This document shows, piece by piece, positions 1 through 8,186 of a stretch of DNA of 64,000 nt (positions are counted from its first letter, which is position 1; each line of letters begins with the position of its first letter). Position numbers and translations under genes: made by a program. The stretch comes from Natrinema caseinilyticum. Its GTDB lineage: Archaea; Halobacteriota; Halobacteria; Halobacteriales; Natrialbaceae. The notes beneath the pieces are model-generated. The model ran no database searches, was not told the DNA's origin, and saw only the letters and a program-made list of their open reading frames with translations. Location of the stretch: contig NZ_CP100445.1 of assembly GCF_024227435.1 (NCBI RefSeq), forward strand, positions 2,911,369 to 2,975,368, written 5' to 3'.

Positions 1-552
1 AAAGACCTGTTTCTCAACGAGCTTACCGACCGTATCGAGGAAATGAACATCGACTCCGGCGAAGTCGACCCCGATATGGGACCGCTCGTCTCCGAGGGTC
101 ACTTCGAGAAGGTCACCAGGTACCTCGAAATTGGGAAGTCAGAAGCCGGTGAGCCGCTTATCGGCGGAGATGCACTGGACCGCGACGGCTACTTCATCGA
201 GCCAACGGTTTTCACCGACGTCGACAACGATATGCGAATTGCTCAGGAGGAAATCTTCGGTCCGGTACTCTCGGTCATTGAGTTCAGCACTGAAGAAGAG
301 GTGATGGATATCGCCAACGATGTTGATTACGGCCTCGTGGCAGGTATCCACACGCAGAACATGGGCCGCGCCCACCGTTTCGCCCGCGACGTTCGCGCCG
401 GTCAGATCTACATCAACGAGTGGTTTGCGGGCGGTGAAGAGACGCCATTCGGCGGCTTCAAAGAGAGCGGCTTCGGTCGCGAAAAAGGTCTCGACGCGGT
501 CGATTCATACACTCAGGTGAAGAACGTCTGTGCTGACATCACCCCGAATTGA
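1..552 (+). CDS. Aldehyde dehydrogenase family protein, C-terminal part (5' end outside window)
   Basis: The reading frame is open from base 1, so the gene begins upstream of the window and only the last 183 residues are visible. They carry the NAD-dependent aldehyde dehydrogenase C-terminal signature: EEIFGPV near the start of the conserved block and PFGGFKESGFGREKG close to the end. The catalytic Cys and the Glu base lie in the missing part. The enzyme should oxidise an aldehyde to its acid with NAD(P). The substrate cannot be read from this fragment. An NTF2-like protein, an alcohol dehydrogenase and a regulator follow on the same strand, which suggests one catabolic locus in which an alcohol is oxidised to an aldehyde and then an acid. 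Family assignment is firm; pathway is inference. Confidence 0.93.
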   Translation, partial: KDLFLNELTDRIEEMNIDSGEVDPDMGPLVSEGHFEKVTRYLEIGKSEAGEPLIGGDALDRDGYFIEPTVFTDVDNDMRIAQEEIFGPVLSVIEFSTEEEVMDIANDVDYGLVAGIHTQNMGRAHRFARDVRAGQIYINEWFAGGEETPFGGFKESGFGREKGLDAVDSYTQVKNVCADITPN

Positions 553-790
553 TTGACAGACACGATGGACAGTGTCGCTGCCTTTGTATTATCTGAACTG
601 AGGTGCGAGGTCCGTTCCGCAACGACCGAACAAATTGGGTGAGAAGTAACACGCTGTGTTGCTATTGACCCGAATAAGAGTGGGTCGTGGAAATGTCCGG
701 TTTCATCCGTAAGCGCGATAGCATCAGCCCGGGCAAATAAGGAGTATTTCACAGTTCTCACCGTGTCTTGGCTGGGTGTAGAAGGAGGTC

Positions 791-840
791 TTAAAAAGGC
801 AGAACTATGTTTGCCTCAAAGGGTATGCGAGATTGTCGCA
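791..840 (+). promoter_or_regulatory. Promoter and inverted repeat upstream of the NTF2-like/ADH pair
   Basis: The 301-base gap 553-853 holds no convincing gene. It contains a TATA-like TTAAAAAG at 791-798. Downstream is a perfect inverted repeat, TGCGA-GATTG-TCGCA, at 826-840, 13 bases before the ATG at 854. Its position over or just after the likely transcription start fits an operator, possibly for the HTH_10 regulator at 2443. That link is inference. Confidence 0.5.
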
Positions 841-853
841 TTGAGTAATGTAG

Positions 854-1264
854 ATGAGCGTCGAAGTTGCCAAACGGTACTTTGAGCTAATGGATAGTGC
901 TGATGCTGGAACCGATGAAGTCCTTGAACTGTACGGGGACGACCCAGTCGTCCACTCATCACGCGCCGGCGTCGTCCGCGGCCTCGATGATATCCGACAA
1001 TTCTACGTGGACAACTCCGACTTCTTCACTGGCGGGGAGCATCATATGACGGATTTTCATCAGGACGGGAACACGGTCGTCTGCGAGGGATACCTCGACG
1101 GCGAGACGACTGTCGGTCGTGAGGCGAACGGTGTCCCCCTCTGCGATGTGATGGAATTCAACGACGACGGTGAAATTGTTGCCTTCCGTGCATACCTTGA
1201 CTATCGAGGATATGTTGACGAAGTTCCCGAGGATGTTCCAAACGTCCGAGCGGAGGCAGAATGA
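854..1264 (+). CDS. NTF2-like / SnoaL-like protein
   Basis: 136 residues with the shape of the NTF2/ketosteroid-isomerase/SnoaL cone fold. There is an N-terminal helix (VAKRYFELMDSAD), then LYGDDPVVHSS, a short helix reading GLDDIRQFYVDN, and alternating strands ending in the DGEIVAFRAYLDYRGY segment that closes the cavity. Such proteins are small isomerases, cyclases or dehydratases, or ligand binders; the substrate cannot be inferred. The stop overlaps the start of the alcohol dehydrogenase by four bases (ATGA), so the two are translationally coupled and probably act on the same compound. GC is lower than in most of the window. Confidence 0.8.
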   Translation: MSVEVAKRYFELMDSADAGTDEVLELYGDDPVVHSSRAGVVRGLDDIRQFYVDNSDFFTGGEHHMTDFHQDGNTVVCEGYLDGETTVGREANGVPLCDVMEFNDDGEIVAFRAYLDYRGYVDEVPEDVPNVRAEAE

Positions 1265-2388
1265 GGACCGAATCTGCAGTAGGGGACGAAGAGGCGAACA
1301 CCGGCCATCTCGTATACCTAAACGGCCCCAGGGATCTCGAATTCCGCGAATACGAGATTCCGGACCCCGAGCCCTACGCCATCGTGACAGAAGTTGTTCG
1401 GTCGAACGTGTGTGGGTCAGAACTGCACGTTTGGAAGGGCGACCATCCTCTGAAAGACTGCGTGCTTGGTCACGAGGCGCTCTGTCGAATCTCCGATCTC
1501 GGGGAGAAGGTCGATACCGATAGTGCGGGAAATCCCGTCGAAGAAGGCGACCTCGTCGCACCCGTGTACTTCCAGACTTGCCAATCCTGTGACTTCTGTC
1601 GGCGTGGTGAATTCTACGCGTGTGACAACGACTATGAACACACCGGAAAGTCGCCGGAGATCTGGCCACACTTTCACGCACCTTGGGGGACACACTATTA
1701 TATCTACCCGGACAACCAATTCTTCAAAATACCCGAAGAACTCGAAGAGAACTTGAATGTCGCCGCAGCAGCAAATTGCGCACTCTCGCAGGTGTTGTTC
1801 GGTATCGAGGAAGTGGGAATAGATTACAACGACACCGTCGTCATACAAGGTGCGGGTGGCCTCGGCCTCAACGCGACAGTCGTCGCAAACGAGTACGGTG
1901 CGGAGACAATCGTCATAGACGGTGTGGACAAGCGACTCGAGCAAGCAGCGGCATTTGGTGCCGACCACACTATCGACTTCCGCGAACTCGATTCGGTCGA
2001 GATTAGAAAGGAACGTGTCGAAGAGATCACAAACGGCGACGGTGCCGATGTTAGTATTGAGGTCGCCGGTGTTCCTGAGGCATTTACCGAGGGAATCGAA
2101 CTGCTCCGAAAGGGGGGACGCTATCTGGAGATGGGGAACGTCAGGCCCGGACATCAAGTCGACTTCGATCCCGGAAAACTCACCCGGAAGTCCATAGACA
2201 TCACCACGGCTGTCGAGTACGACCCTTGGGTCCTTTACGACGCGTTGCAGTTCCTCGCAAAGACCGTCGACGAGTATCCCTACGAACGACTCATCGACGC
2301 TGAGTATCCGCTTGAAGCTATCGAAGACGCATTAGAGGCCTCGGAGAGTCGCGACCTGACACGTGCTACGCTCGTGCCACCTAATTGA
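1261..2388 (+). CDS. Zinc-binding alcohol dehydrogenase (medium-chain dehydrogenase/reductase)
   Basis: 375-residue MDR-superfamily enzyme. The catalytic zinc ligands are probably Cys51 (in NVCGSE) and His71-Glu72 (GHE). The structural zinc lobe has four Cys at 107, 110, 113 and 121. The Rossmann motif GAGGLG lies at 197-202, followed by an acidic residue after the second strand (VIDGVD), which points to NAD rather than NADP. It should interconvert an alcohol and an aldehyde or ketone. It overlaps the NTF2-like gene by four bases and follows an aldehyde dehydrogenase, so a two-step alcohol oxidation is plausible. The exact substrate is unknown; threonine, sorbitol and sugar dehydrogenases all share this layout. 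Confidence 0.9.
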   Translation: MRTESAVGDEEANTGHLVYLNGPRDLEFREYEIPDPEPYAIVTEVVRSNVCGSELHVWKGDHPLKDCVLGHEALCRISDLGEKVDTDSAGNPVEEGDLVAPVYFQTCQSCDFCRRGEFYACDNDYEHTGKSPEIWPHFHAPWGTHYYIYPDNQFFKIPEELEENLNVAAAANCALSQVLFGIEEVGIDYNDTVVIQGAGGLGLNATVVANEYGAETIVIDGVDKRLEQAAAFGADHTIDFRELDSVEIRKERVEEITNGDGADVSIEVAGVPEAFTEGIELLRKGGRYLEMGNVRPGHQVDFDPGKLTRKSIDITTAVEYDPWVLYDALQFLAKTVDEYPYERLIDAEYPLEAIEDALEASESRDLTRATLVPPN

Positions 2389-2442
2389 CTGGCCCTGATG
2401 TCCGATGATTAATCTACTTTGGGAATATTGATGTAGATACTC

Positions 2443-3150
2443 ATGCTAACTGCACAGTTGAGCGTCCAATACGAGGGCGATTGGACCAGCAATCTCGTCG
2501 ACTACGATGTGTCCGGTGAGTTTCTCGCTTCTACCTTCCGTGACCGTCGCTATTTCGGATTATTCGCGCTCGAAGTCGCCGAATCAGACTATGATGACGT
2601 CATAGAGATAATCCGAGAGCATGAATCCACAGTGTCTATCGACATCATCGAAAAGTACTCCGTTGGTGGTGTCGACCGTCTCTCGGCGACGCTACTCATC
2701 CGAAGTCAACACTTTGAGTACACGCCTCTTCAGGTTCTCTTGCACGAAGGGTTTATTCCACTCGGTGGCTTCGGCGAATTGCATAATGGTGCTGAGAGTT
2801 TTGACTTACTGTTGACGATCAGAGAGGATCTTTCAGAGGCGGTCGAGTTGCTCGAGCGTTTCGGACCCGTTAAAATAGAGTACGTCTCATCCGAGTTTCA
2901 GAGACAAACAACGCCAAGTGTTACCCAATGGACTGAACTGTTCGAGACGGTAACACCGCGCCGCCGTAAGGTTCTCAATAAGGCGCTTGAAGCAGGCTAC
3001 TTCGACATTCCACGCGGAAGCACGCTACAAGAAATCGCGGACGACCTCGGTATCGCGAAGACTACCGCATCACAACATCTTCGAAAAGCAGAAAAAGACA
3101 TCATGCAGTTTTTCATACAGTACGTGAATATATCAGCTGGAAAGGATTGA
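2443..3150 (+). CDS. HTH_10 (bacterio-opsin-activator-type) transcriptional regulator
   Basis: 235 residues. The last third (about 169-222) is the HTH_10 domain of haloarchaeal Bat-like regulators: TPRRRKVLNKALEAGYFDIPR, then TLQEIADDLGIAKTTASQHLRKAE. The first 150 residues form an unrecognised alpha/beta sensor region with two similar halves, as is common in this family. It follows the dehydrogenase genes on the same strand after a 54-base gap and is their most likely local regulator. GC and codon choice are low for the window (for example AGA and ATA codons), in line with the rest of 1-4350 and with acquisition by transfer. Domain assignment is firm; the target is inferred. Confidence 0.88.
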   Translation: MLTAQLSVQYEGDWTSNLVDYDVSGEFLASTFRDRRYFGLFALEVAESDYDDVIEIIREHESTVSIDIIEKYSVGGVDRLSATLLIRSQHFEYTPLQVLLHEGFIPLGGFGELHNGAESFDLLLTIREDLSEAVELLERFGPVKIEYVSSEFQRQTTPSVTQWTELFETVTPRRRKVLNKALEAGYFDIPRGSTLQEIADDLGIAKTTASQHLRKAEKDIMQFFIQYVNISAGKD

Positions 3151-3238
3151 TTGCCAACGAGTACTATTTAGATCAGAACTTTCGCTGAGGTCTGCCCGTT
3201 GAGTGACCGATGCGGTTCCGTAACATTACACGGAACTC

Positions 3239-3981
3239 GGCACTGTCTAGTTTAGCACCTCTGCAGGTGTCTATCAATTATGTTATTTATGCGGTTGTTG
3301 TGTGTTATAGTAATGTACAAACTATTCAAGTTGCTCTCTGATGCTCGTCCGACTGCCGACCCACGAGTTATGGAAGCGACCGACCCGCATTTTGAGGGTG
3401 TGAAACCACTTTCGATCAAATTACTCTCGACGTAGTCGAACTGACCGCTCACCTCAAATCGATCGAGGGAAGTCAGATAGCCGTAGTCGTCGACGAGAAA
3501 CACAGCTTCGGAGAGATCCTATTTCTCGGTCAATCTACGAACGAATGTTACGGCTGGATCAGTCCCTCCCCGTCCGGAGACTGCGACATCGAGAATCAAC
3601 CGTGAGTCGATGTCTATTGCAGACTATGCCCAAGTCCAGTTTTCATTGATCTTCACAGCTGTCTGATCGATGGTGGCCCGCGACGGCGAATCCGTCGCGG
3701 GTCTGGAACGCTGTCAGCCAACCGATGTACCCGGTGCCAGATTGCTTGATGAGGGCGTTCGACGCCGATAAAGCGAAGAATCGCTTGTGTCTCTCGGAGT
3801 GAACAACCAGTCGCGTGGAGGCGGACGGCGAACACCCTGACGAGCGTCGCCGTCCGCTCACGCTCCCAGGACTCATCAAATTCCGCCGCGTAGTCCTCGC
3901 TGAGCAGGTCTACGAGCATCATTCCAGACCCACTCTCCGACCTGCTCACATCTCAAACCGCGCTACCTGGACGTTGCCGTG
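3239..3981 (-). mobile_element. Decayed IS6-family insertion sequence
   Basis: The element is bounded on the left by GGCACTGTCTAGTTTAGC (from 3239). A degenerate inverted copy lies at about 3962-3980 (GCTACCTGGACGTTGCCG, roughly 15 of 18 positions matching with one gap). Between them lies an IS6-type transposase reading frame broken by frameshifts and stops. Length and structure match a single-gene IS of about 750 bp. No target duplication could be identified with certainty. It is immobile unless helped in trans. Confidence 0.75.
3247..3949 (-). pseudogene. IS6-family DDE transposase pseudogene
   Basis: Read from 3949 leftwards, the N-terminal part is intact for about 85 codons (VDLLSEDYAAEFDESWERER, SLRETQAILRFIGVERPHQA, HRLADSVPDP). 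A frameshift follows near 3660. The core can still be followed across in-frame stops: AVKINENWTWA-stop-SAIDIDSRLILDVAV, GTDPAVTFVRRLTEK-stop-DLSEAVFLVDDYGY. The C-terminal part needs another frameshift (WFHTLKMRVGRFHNSWVGSR, then FVHYYNTQQPH and TPAEVLN before the final stop). At least two frameshifts and five internal stops make it non-functional. The family call rests on many conserved blocks in order. Confidence 0.9.
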
Positions 3982-4100
3982 TACCGAATACAATGCAGTA
4001 CTGGAGAGAATCGAATACGGTGCAAATGACATCGAACCGAACCTTCTAACATGGTGTTTCGCGTGTTCGCTGTCGAATGCGACGGCCACGGGTGGACTGG

Positions 4101-4352
4101 ATGACGCGGGGCGACGATGCGATCCTCGAGTTTCTTCTCAACGAGGGTAACCGCCCCCTCATCGCGAATCCGTCCACCGTGGAGGAAAACATCGATTACA
4201 AGATCTCGCACGTGCGCTGCAGACTTCGTGCATTGCAGGACGGTGGACTCGTGGAGTATTACGACGAGGAGCGGGGTCTCTATCGGATCAGTGAGCGAGG
4301 CCGGGCGTCTCTCGAGGCTGAACTCGACGCGGAGGATCTCAAATCATCGTAG
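4101..4352 (+). CDS. Small winged-helix protein (PhiH1-repressor-like)
   Basis: 83 residues starting at ATG 4101 (MTRGDDAILEFL), the usual start in this haloarchaeal family; an in-frame ATG at 4077 would add eight residues. The chain is almost entirely a winged helix: helices in DDAILEFLLNEG and STVEENIDYKISHVRCRLRALQDGGLVEYY, then the wing ERGLYRISERGRASL. It resembles small haloarchaeal regulators related to the PhiH1 repressor and probably binds DNA as a dimer. No partner gene is evident. It lies just past the IS6 remnant, at the border of the low-GC stretch. Confidence 0.8.
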   Translation: MTRGDDAILEFLLNEGNRPLIANPSTVEENIDYKISHVRCRLRALQDGGLVEYYDEERGLYRISERGRASLEAELDAEDLKSS

Positions 4353-4705
4353 CGAGACGGTTTGCTCAAGCGATCACGCCTCGTCGGAATGCGTGGCCCG
4401 ATCGATTCAGAGAATGTAGGCCTCGGCAGGTGAGTCGGACCGGCGGTTCGCCGCCGTCCGTTCAATTGTGGGTTGGACGAACATCGTGCCAGGGACACGT
4501 GCGAATCTACCGATTTCACTCCTACCACCGACCATAGATGGTGACGTCCTGATGAGTCTGCTCTCATAGCGACTCGCTCGTGTAGTTGTGAACTCTTCGA
4601 ACATCGCAAACGTCTCCCGTTTGCGCGGCCGTTCGGCTGTCCCTGCGTGAAAACACTCACTACCCCACGGCAGCGAGAATTTTCCACGACGGGCAGCCGG
4701 CAGTA
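4353..4705. other. Intergenic stretch without a supported gene
   Basis: 353 bases between the winged-helix gene and the C-terminus of the DUF4397 gene. A minus-strand frame starting MFEEFTTTRASRYE (about 4407-4604) is open. It has codon use unlike neighbouring genes (AGA, AGG, ACA) and no recognised domain, so it was not called. Nothing else was identified. Confidence 0.4.
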
Positions 4706-5548
4706 TCACTCGGCTTTCTCGTCCTCGTACTTCTTTTCCGTTTCGGGCTCTTTCTCGGGTTCGTCTTCTTTCGGCTCCTCTTCGTCCGACTCGACGTCCT
4801 CTTCGTCCGGCGGGGAATCCTCCGTGAGGAGTATCTCGAACGGCTCATCGGCGGGTGCTCCCTCCGTCTCGAGGTAGCCAATCGCGAACGCGGAGTAGAC
4901 GGCCCCTCCGGCGAGGGAAACGTCTATTTCGAAGACGCTGGTCTCTCGGTCACCCGCAGGATAGATGACGAGCGTATACTCGCCTTCCGGGACTTCGGTG
5001 TAACCGGATTCGCCGAAAGCGACGTTCTCGAACAGCGCGTCCCCGTTTTCACCGGCAACGACGTCCACCGCGGGAGCGTCGGGTGAGGCGTGGAGGACGC
5101 GAACGCGAGCGGTACCCGGACCGACCGGGCTGTTATCGTCCTCGAGTATTAGCGCCTCGAGGGGCTGGTTTTCGGCGGCCACTTCGCCGATCGCCGCAGC
5201 GGTGTAGTCCCCGTCGTCGACCTCGACGGTCTTCTCGAGCACTGCTTCGGCCAGGTCTTCACCGGTGGGAACGACCTGGATCGTGTACGTGCCAGGCTCG
5301 AGGTCGCGGTAGTCGGAGACCGTCCGGTACGAGACGTCCTCGCGGATCAGCTCTCCGTCGACGTAGATGTCGATGTTGGGTGCGTCGGGTGAGAGGTGTG
5401 CACTTCGAGTCCGGACGCCGGTATCGGTCGGCTGGTCGTTCGTTTCGTGGTCACCCGAGGCGGCCACGGTGTTTCCGACGCCATTGACCACCACGAGGCC
5501 GCCGCCGATCTGTAGAATTCGTCGTCGGCTTACGCCATTTCCAGTCAT
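4706..5548 (-). CDS. Secreted DUF4397 domain protein with Tat signal
   Basis: 280 residues. The N-terminus has a twin-arginine signal (SRRRIL at 7-12, then a glycine/valine hydrophobic stretch), so folded export by Tat is expected. Two DUF4397 repeats follow (about 45-150 and 150-245). Each opens with the hallmark HLSPDAPNIDIYVDGE or HASPDAPAVDVVAG and contains Y-T-[IVL] strands such as PGTYTIQVVPTG. The tail (about 246-280) is almost pure Glu, Asp, Lys and Pro and may act as a spacer or charged surface segment. The family has no known enzymatic role; a cell-surface beta-sandwich protein is likely. It stands alone on the minus strand. Confidence 0.9.
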   Translation of the reverse strand: MTGNGVSRRRILQIGGGLVVVNGVGNTVAASGDHETNDQPTDTGVRTRSAHLSPDAPNIDIYVDGELIREDVSYRTVSDYRDLEPGTYTIQVVPTGEDLAEAVLEKTVEVDDGDYTAAAIGEVAAENQPLEALILEDDNSPVGPGTARVRVLHASPDAPAVDVVAGENGDALFENVAFGESGYTEVPEGEYTLVIYPAGDRETSVFEIDVSLAGGAVYSAFAIGYLETEGAPADEPFEILLTEDSPPDEEDVESDEEEPKEDEPEKEPETEKKYEDEKAE

Positions 5549-5589
5549 GCAATTGTCACGAACGGCGATATCGGTAATAGTGCTAACAG

Positions 5590-5898
5590 TTGCAGGCGCA
5601 GGCCGATGCAGTTCCGAAGCTCGATATCCAACGCTCTGGGCCGTCCGAGCGAACCACCCGGTATGGAAGAATCCGATACGTCCACGCCCTGCCCGTCGCC
5701 GTCGAGTACGGCGACCTCGTGTTGACGATCACGCCCGCGGCCGTCGGGACCGAACGCGGTCTCGTCCTGGTCGACGTCGGCCCCGAGGCGATCGCCGACG
5801 CCCTCGCGGTCCACCTCTCGAATCTGGGCCGTGGACTCCCATCTGAGAAGCGGACTTCCGATGACAAGGGTTCGTCTAGCTCACCCGTACGGGAGTAG
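5590..5898 (+). pseudogene. Remnant of a metallo-beta-lactamase-fold hydrolase (N-terminal part)
   Basis: The frame contains the start of an MBL-fold domain: GRIRYVHALPVAVEYGDLVL, then TPAAVGTERGLVLVDVGPEA and IADALAVHLSNLG (codons covering about 5665-5829). This matches the first two strands and first helix of haloarchaeal MBL hydrolases. The zinc-binding HxHxDH block that should follow is absent: the frame runs into unrelated residues and a stop at 5898. It is therefore a truncated relic and not a working enzyme. The assignment rests on about 50 residues and is moderate. Confidence 0.5.
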
Positions 5899-6009
5899 GG
5901 GCGAAGCCGGAGACCGGTGACGCGCACACGTCTCGAAACCTCAATCCAGCACATTTGCTGGTATTCTACCTGCGGTGGAAGCCCCTGGCGTTTACGCCGG
6001 GCGAAAATG

Positions 6010-6267
6010 TTACCCTTCGCCCTCGGACTGGTAGGGTTCTCCGACCGAGTGCCGCGGGAGGAGGTTCATGACTTCGGTTTCCAGATCGTCCGCCGAGACG
6101 AACCTGTCGTCGCTGGCTCCACTGATGATGTCCCCGAGGTTTTCCGTTCCCTCCGCGAGTACCAGTGTGACGTCGTCGGTCTGCGAGACGGCTTCGTCGT
6201 GGCTAATAGGGTAGTCCAACTCCGAGAGTACGGTCTCGAGGTGACTGAGTTTGACTTCACGGGCCAT
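6010..6267 (-). CDS. DUF5789 family protein
   Basis: 85 residues from ATG 6267 (MAREVKLSHLETVLSELDYP). A longer frame to 6381 exists, but the family starts at this Met. The protein matches small haloarchaeal DUF5789 proteins: an N-terminal helix with DYPISHDEA, a central DDVTLVLAEGTENLGDIIS, and the conserved ending LLPRHSVGEPYQSEGEG. Function is unknown; size and charge suggest a soluble cytoplasmic protein. A second, more distant relative lies at 30831-31160. It has no obvious operon partner. Confidence 0.85.
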   Translation of the reverse strand: MAREVKLSHLETVLSELDYPISHDEAVSQTDDVTLVLAEGTENLGDIISGASDDRFVSADDLETEVMNLLPRHSVGEPYQSEGEG

Positions 6268-6374
6268 GATTCGAACCCCACCGACGACGGTCATAAAGGT
6301 ACACACAACTGGTAACCGAACGGCCAGATGCGTCCCGAATCGCCGCCGGAATCCATCGATACGAGAACCCGACG

Positions 6375-6480
6375 GTGCCACTCGGAGCGCTCTCGCGCCC
6401 GTTCGGTCCGGCGGCCGCGGTCAGCGAGACGACGACGTCGCATGACTCGGCGACGGTCATCCAGTACTCATCTGCTTTCC
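6375..6480 (-). pseudogene. Short remnant related to the C-terminal part of the gene at 9226-10281
   Basis: On the minus strand the frame reads PWKADEYWMTVAESCDVVVS then LTAAAG. This is clearly like EPWVTVAESCELVISLAAVG near the end of the protein encoded at 9226-10281. Outside this block of about 25 residues the similarity is lost and an in-frame TGA lies just upstream. It looks like the relic of a second copy of that family. The match is short, so confidence is limited. Confidence 0.45.
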
Positions 6481-6550
6481 ACGGAAGTCAGTTCGGTCCG
6501 CAATCGAGATCGTCCCCCGCGAGACGCCCCTCGTCGACCGGTTCGCGTCG

Positions 6551-6937
6551 TCAGTCGTCTTTCGGGATGAGTCCCTGACTCGAGCCGGTCAGAACGGTTT
6601 CACCGTCCGAATTCTCACAGACGATCTCCGACTCGAACCGGTAGGAGTCCTCACGTTCGACGACCGTGTCGTAGGTCGATCGGCAGGTGATCGAGTCGCC
6701 GGTATAGACGGGGCGATGGAAGTTGAATTCCAGCGTGCTGGCCAGTACTTCGTTGTCGCTTCCCATCTTGGTGGGCAGGGTCGCGGTCAACAACCCCTGT
6801 ACCATCACACGTCCGTCTTCGTCCGGTTCGGTGTGCCGGGGCTGGTCGTCACCGGAGAGTTCCGCAAACTGCCGTACGTCGTCGACTGAAAACGTCCGTT
6901 CGAACGTTCTCGTCTGTCCCTCGACGGGCGGTGTCAT
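6551..6937 (-). CDS. MaoC-like hotdog-fold dehydratase
   Basis: 128 residues from ATG 6937 (MTPPVEGQTRTFERTF). The longer frame to 7042 lacks family-like sequence. The hotdog fold is visible: SVDDVRQFAELSGDDQPRHT, then GLLTATLPTK and the strand FNFHRPVYTGDSITCRSTYD, which is the typical MaoC ending pattern. MaoC proteins are R-specific enoyl-CoA hydratases. Here the usual D-x-NPxH motif appears as GDDQPRHTE, with His kept and Asn replaced by Gln, so activity may be altered. It stands alone. It may act in lipid or polyester metabolism, or as a stand-alone acyl-CoA hydratase; this is inference. Confidence 0.82.
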   Translation of the reverse strand: MTPPVEGQTRTFERTFSVDDVRQFAELSGDDQPRHTEPDEDGRVMVQGLLTATLPTKMGSDNEVLASTLEFNFHRPVYTGDSITCRSTYDTVVEREDSYRFESEIVCENSDGETVLTGSSQGLIPKDD

Positions 6938-7186
6938 TACAATCGCGTTGCCGATATACGACGAAAAGCGTTGGGAAAGTTGGGGCGAGGTGAATCGTCG
7001 GCTCTCGATACTGGTCGAGTACGGTGTCGTTCCCGGAGTCAAACGGGGATACTACGAGATCACTGAGGTCGTCGAGAACGGAGATGAGGTCACTTCTCAC
7101 TGCTATCGAGGAAGCAACCATTCACTTCATCTGCAAACCGAACGGCACCCCGAAAACACTTATGAATAGTATTTTATAAGCGGCGT

Positions 7187-7936
7187 ATGGAGAAGGCTCG
7201 TGTCGGTCTGTCGCTGGTTATTGTGGTTCTCCTCACGGGGGCGATTTTCTATCCGGGTGCCCTCGCAAGACCGTACAGTGGGGACTCAGAAAATTATGCG
7301 ATAGCACACGAATCGACAGTCGCATACGAGGAAACGCTTGCCGATGCCCCTCGCACTAGTGTTCGAAACGTTACTGTAGATGATTTTTCCGAGGGGCAAC
7401 GAAGGGCCTTCGAGGGGGCGAAAGAACAGACACCGAGCACCTTCGGGTGGCAGGGCATCGGGGACCCTCCAGTCTGTGATCCTGCACTACTTCTGTGCAA
7501 CGAGTATGAGACGTTTCCAAACCCCGTCACTGAGGGTGATGCTGACCACACGACAGCTATCGTCGAAGACTCTACCGGGGAGGAGTATCTTGTCAAAATA
7601 GGCCTTCCTGGAGCAGAGTGGGACGTCGACGGAATCATTACATTCGTCACTAAACTACTAATTCTTGGCCCATTTGCTGTCTTCCTGGGTCCGTTTACGT
7701 TCTTCCGTTCATATCGAACGGGGACAGTCAGCCAACCACTCCCGACACGTTCCGCATTGGGAGATGCGTCCGCACTTGTAGTCATCGTCCTGGGATACCC
7801 GTATCTCTTGATGTACACCAATATTTCTCTCCCATCGTGGCATCTTCCGCTAGTCGCTGTGACAACCTGGGCAGTGATACTCGCTGAGACAGATCGCGTT
7901 GAAACCCGATTGGAGAAACAGTCAGTGTCTGACTGA
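7187..7936 (+). CDS. Haloarchaeal membrane protein of unknown function
   Basis: 249 residues. There is an N-terminal hydrophobic segment (about 7-28), then an extracellular-looking region of about 120 residues with two Cys (PPVCDPALLLCNEYE) that could form a disulphide. Three hydrophobic segments follow near the end (about 151-170, 187-205, 212-230) and a short charged tail. No family was recognised with confidence. A TATA-like CTTATGAAT at about 7158 places transcription near the ATG, so the mRNA may be leaderless. Codon use is less GC-rich than in surrounding genes, which hints at a different origin. Confidence 0.7.
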   Translation: MEKARVGLSLVIVVLLTGAIFYPGALARPYSGDSENYAIAHESTVAYEETLADAPRTSVRNVTVDDFSEGQRRAFEGAKEQTPSTFGWQGIGDPPVCDPALLLCNEYETFPNPVTEGDADHTTAIVEDSTGEEYLVKIGLPGAEWDVDGIITFVTKLLILGPFAVFLGPFTFFRSYRTGTVSQPLPTRSALGDASALVVIVLGYPYLLMYTNISLPSWHLPLVAVTTWAVILAETDRVETRLEKQSVSD

Positions 7937-8186
7937 CGACGTGACAGAAACGAACTCTCTATCGGAGAGGGCTGTTTCTTCCGGTGATCAAACGCAGGCC
8001 AGGTGCTAATCGCACCATCTGTACGCGCCCTTTCGGCTAGCGGTCGTCATAGCGATCGGTCGCCCCGTTTCGCCACGTCACGACCTAGAACGGATGACTC
8101 CGACACGAATTCCCGCCGCTCGTCTCGAGTACGCGACGGGGCCCTCGAGCACCTGAAAAAAGGAACGTCGGTTCGCTGTTCAGTTC

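Noticed and set aside
513-761. 82-codon minus-strand frame in the gap after the aldehyde dehydrogenase
   Set aside because: It overlaps the dehydrogenase end and has no recognisable family or promoter. An IS-end origin was considered, but no transposase block was found.
4407-4709. Open minus-strand frame of 100 codons (MFEEFTTTRASRYE near its middle)
   Set aside because: Codon use is unlike neighbouring genes (AGA, AGG, ACA), there is no domain, no clear promoter, and part of it overlaps the DUF4397 gene end.
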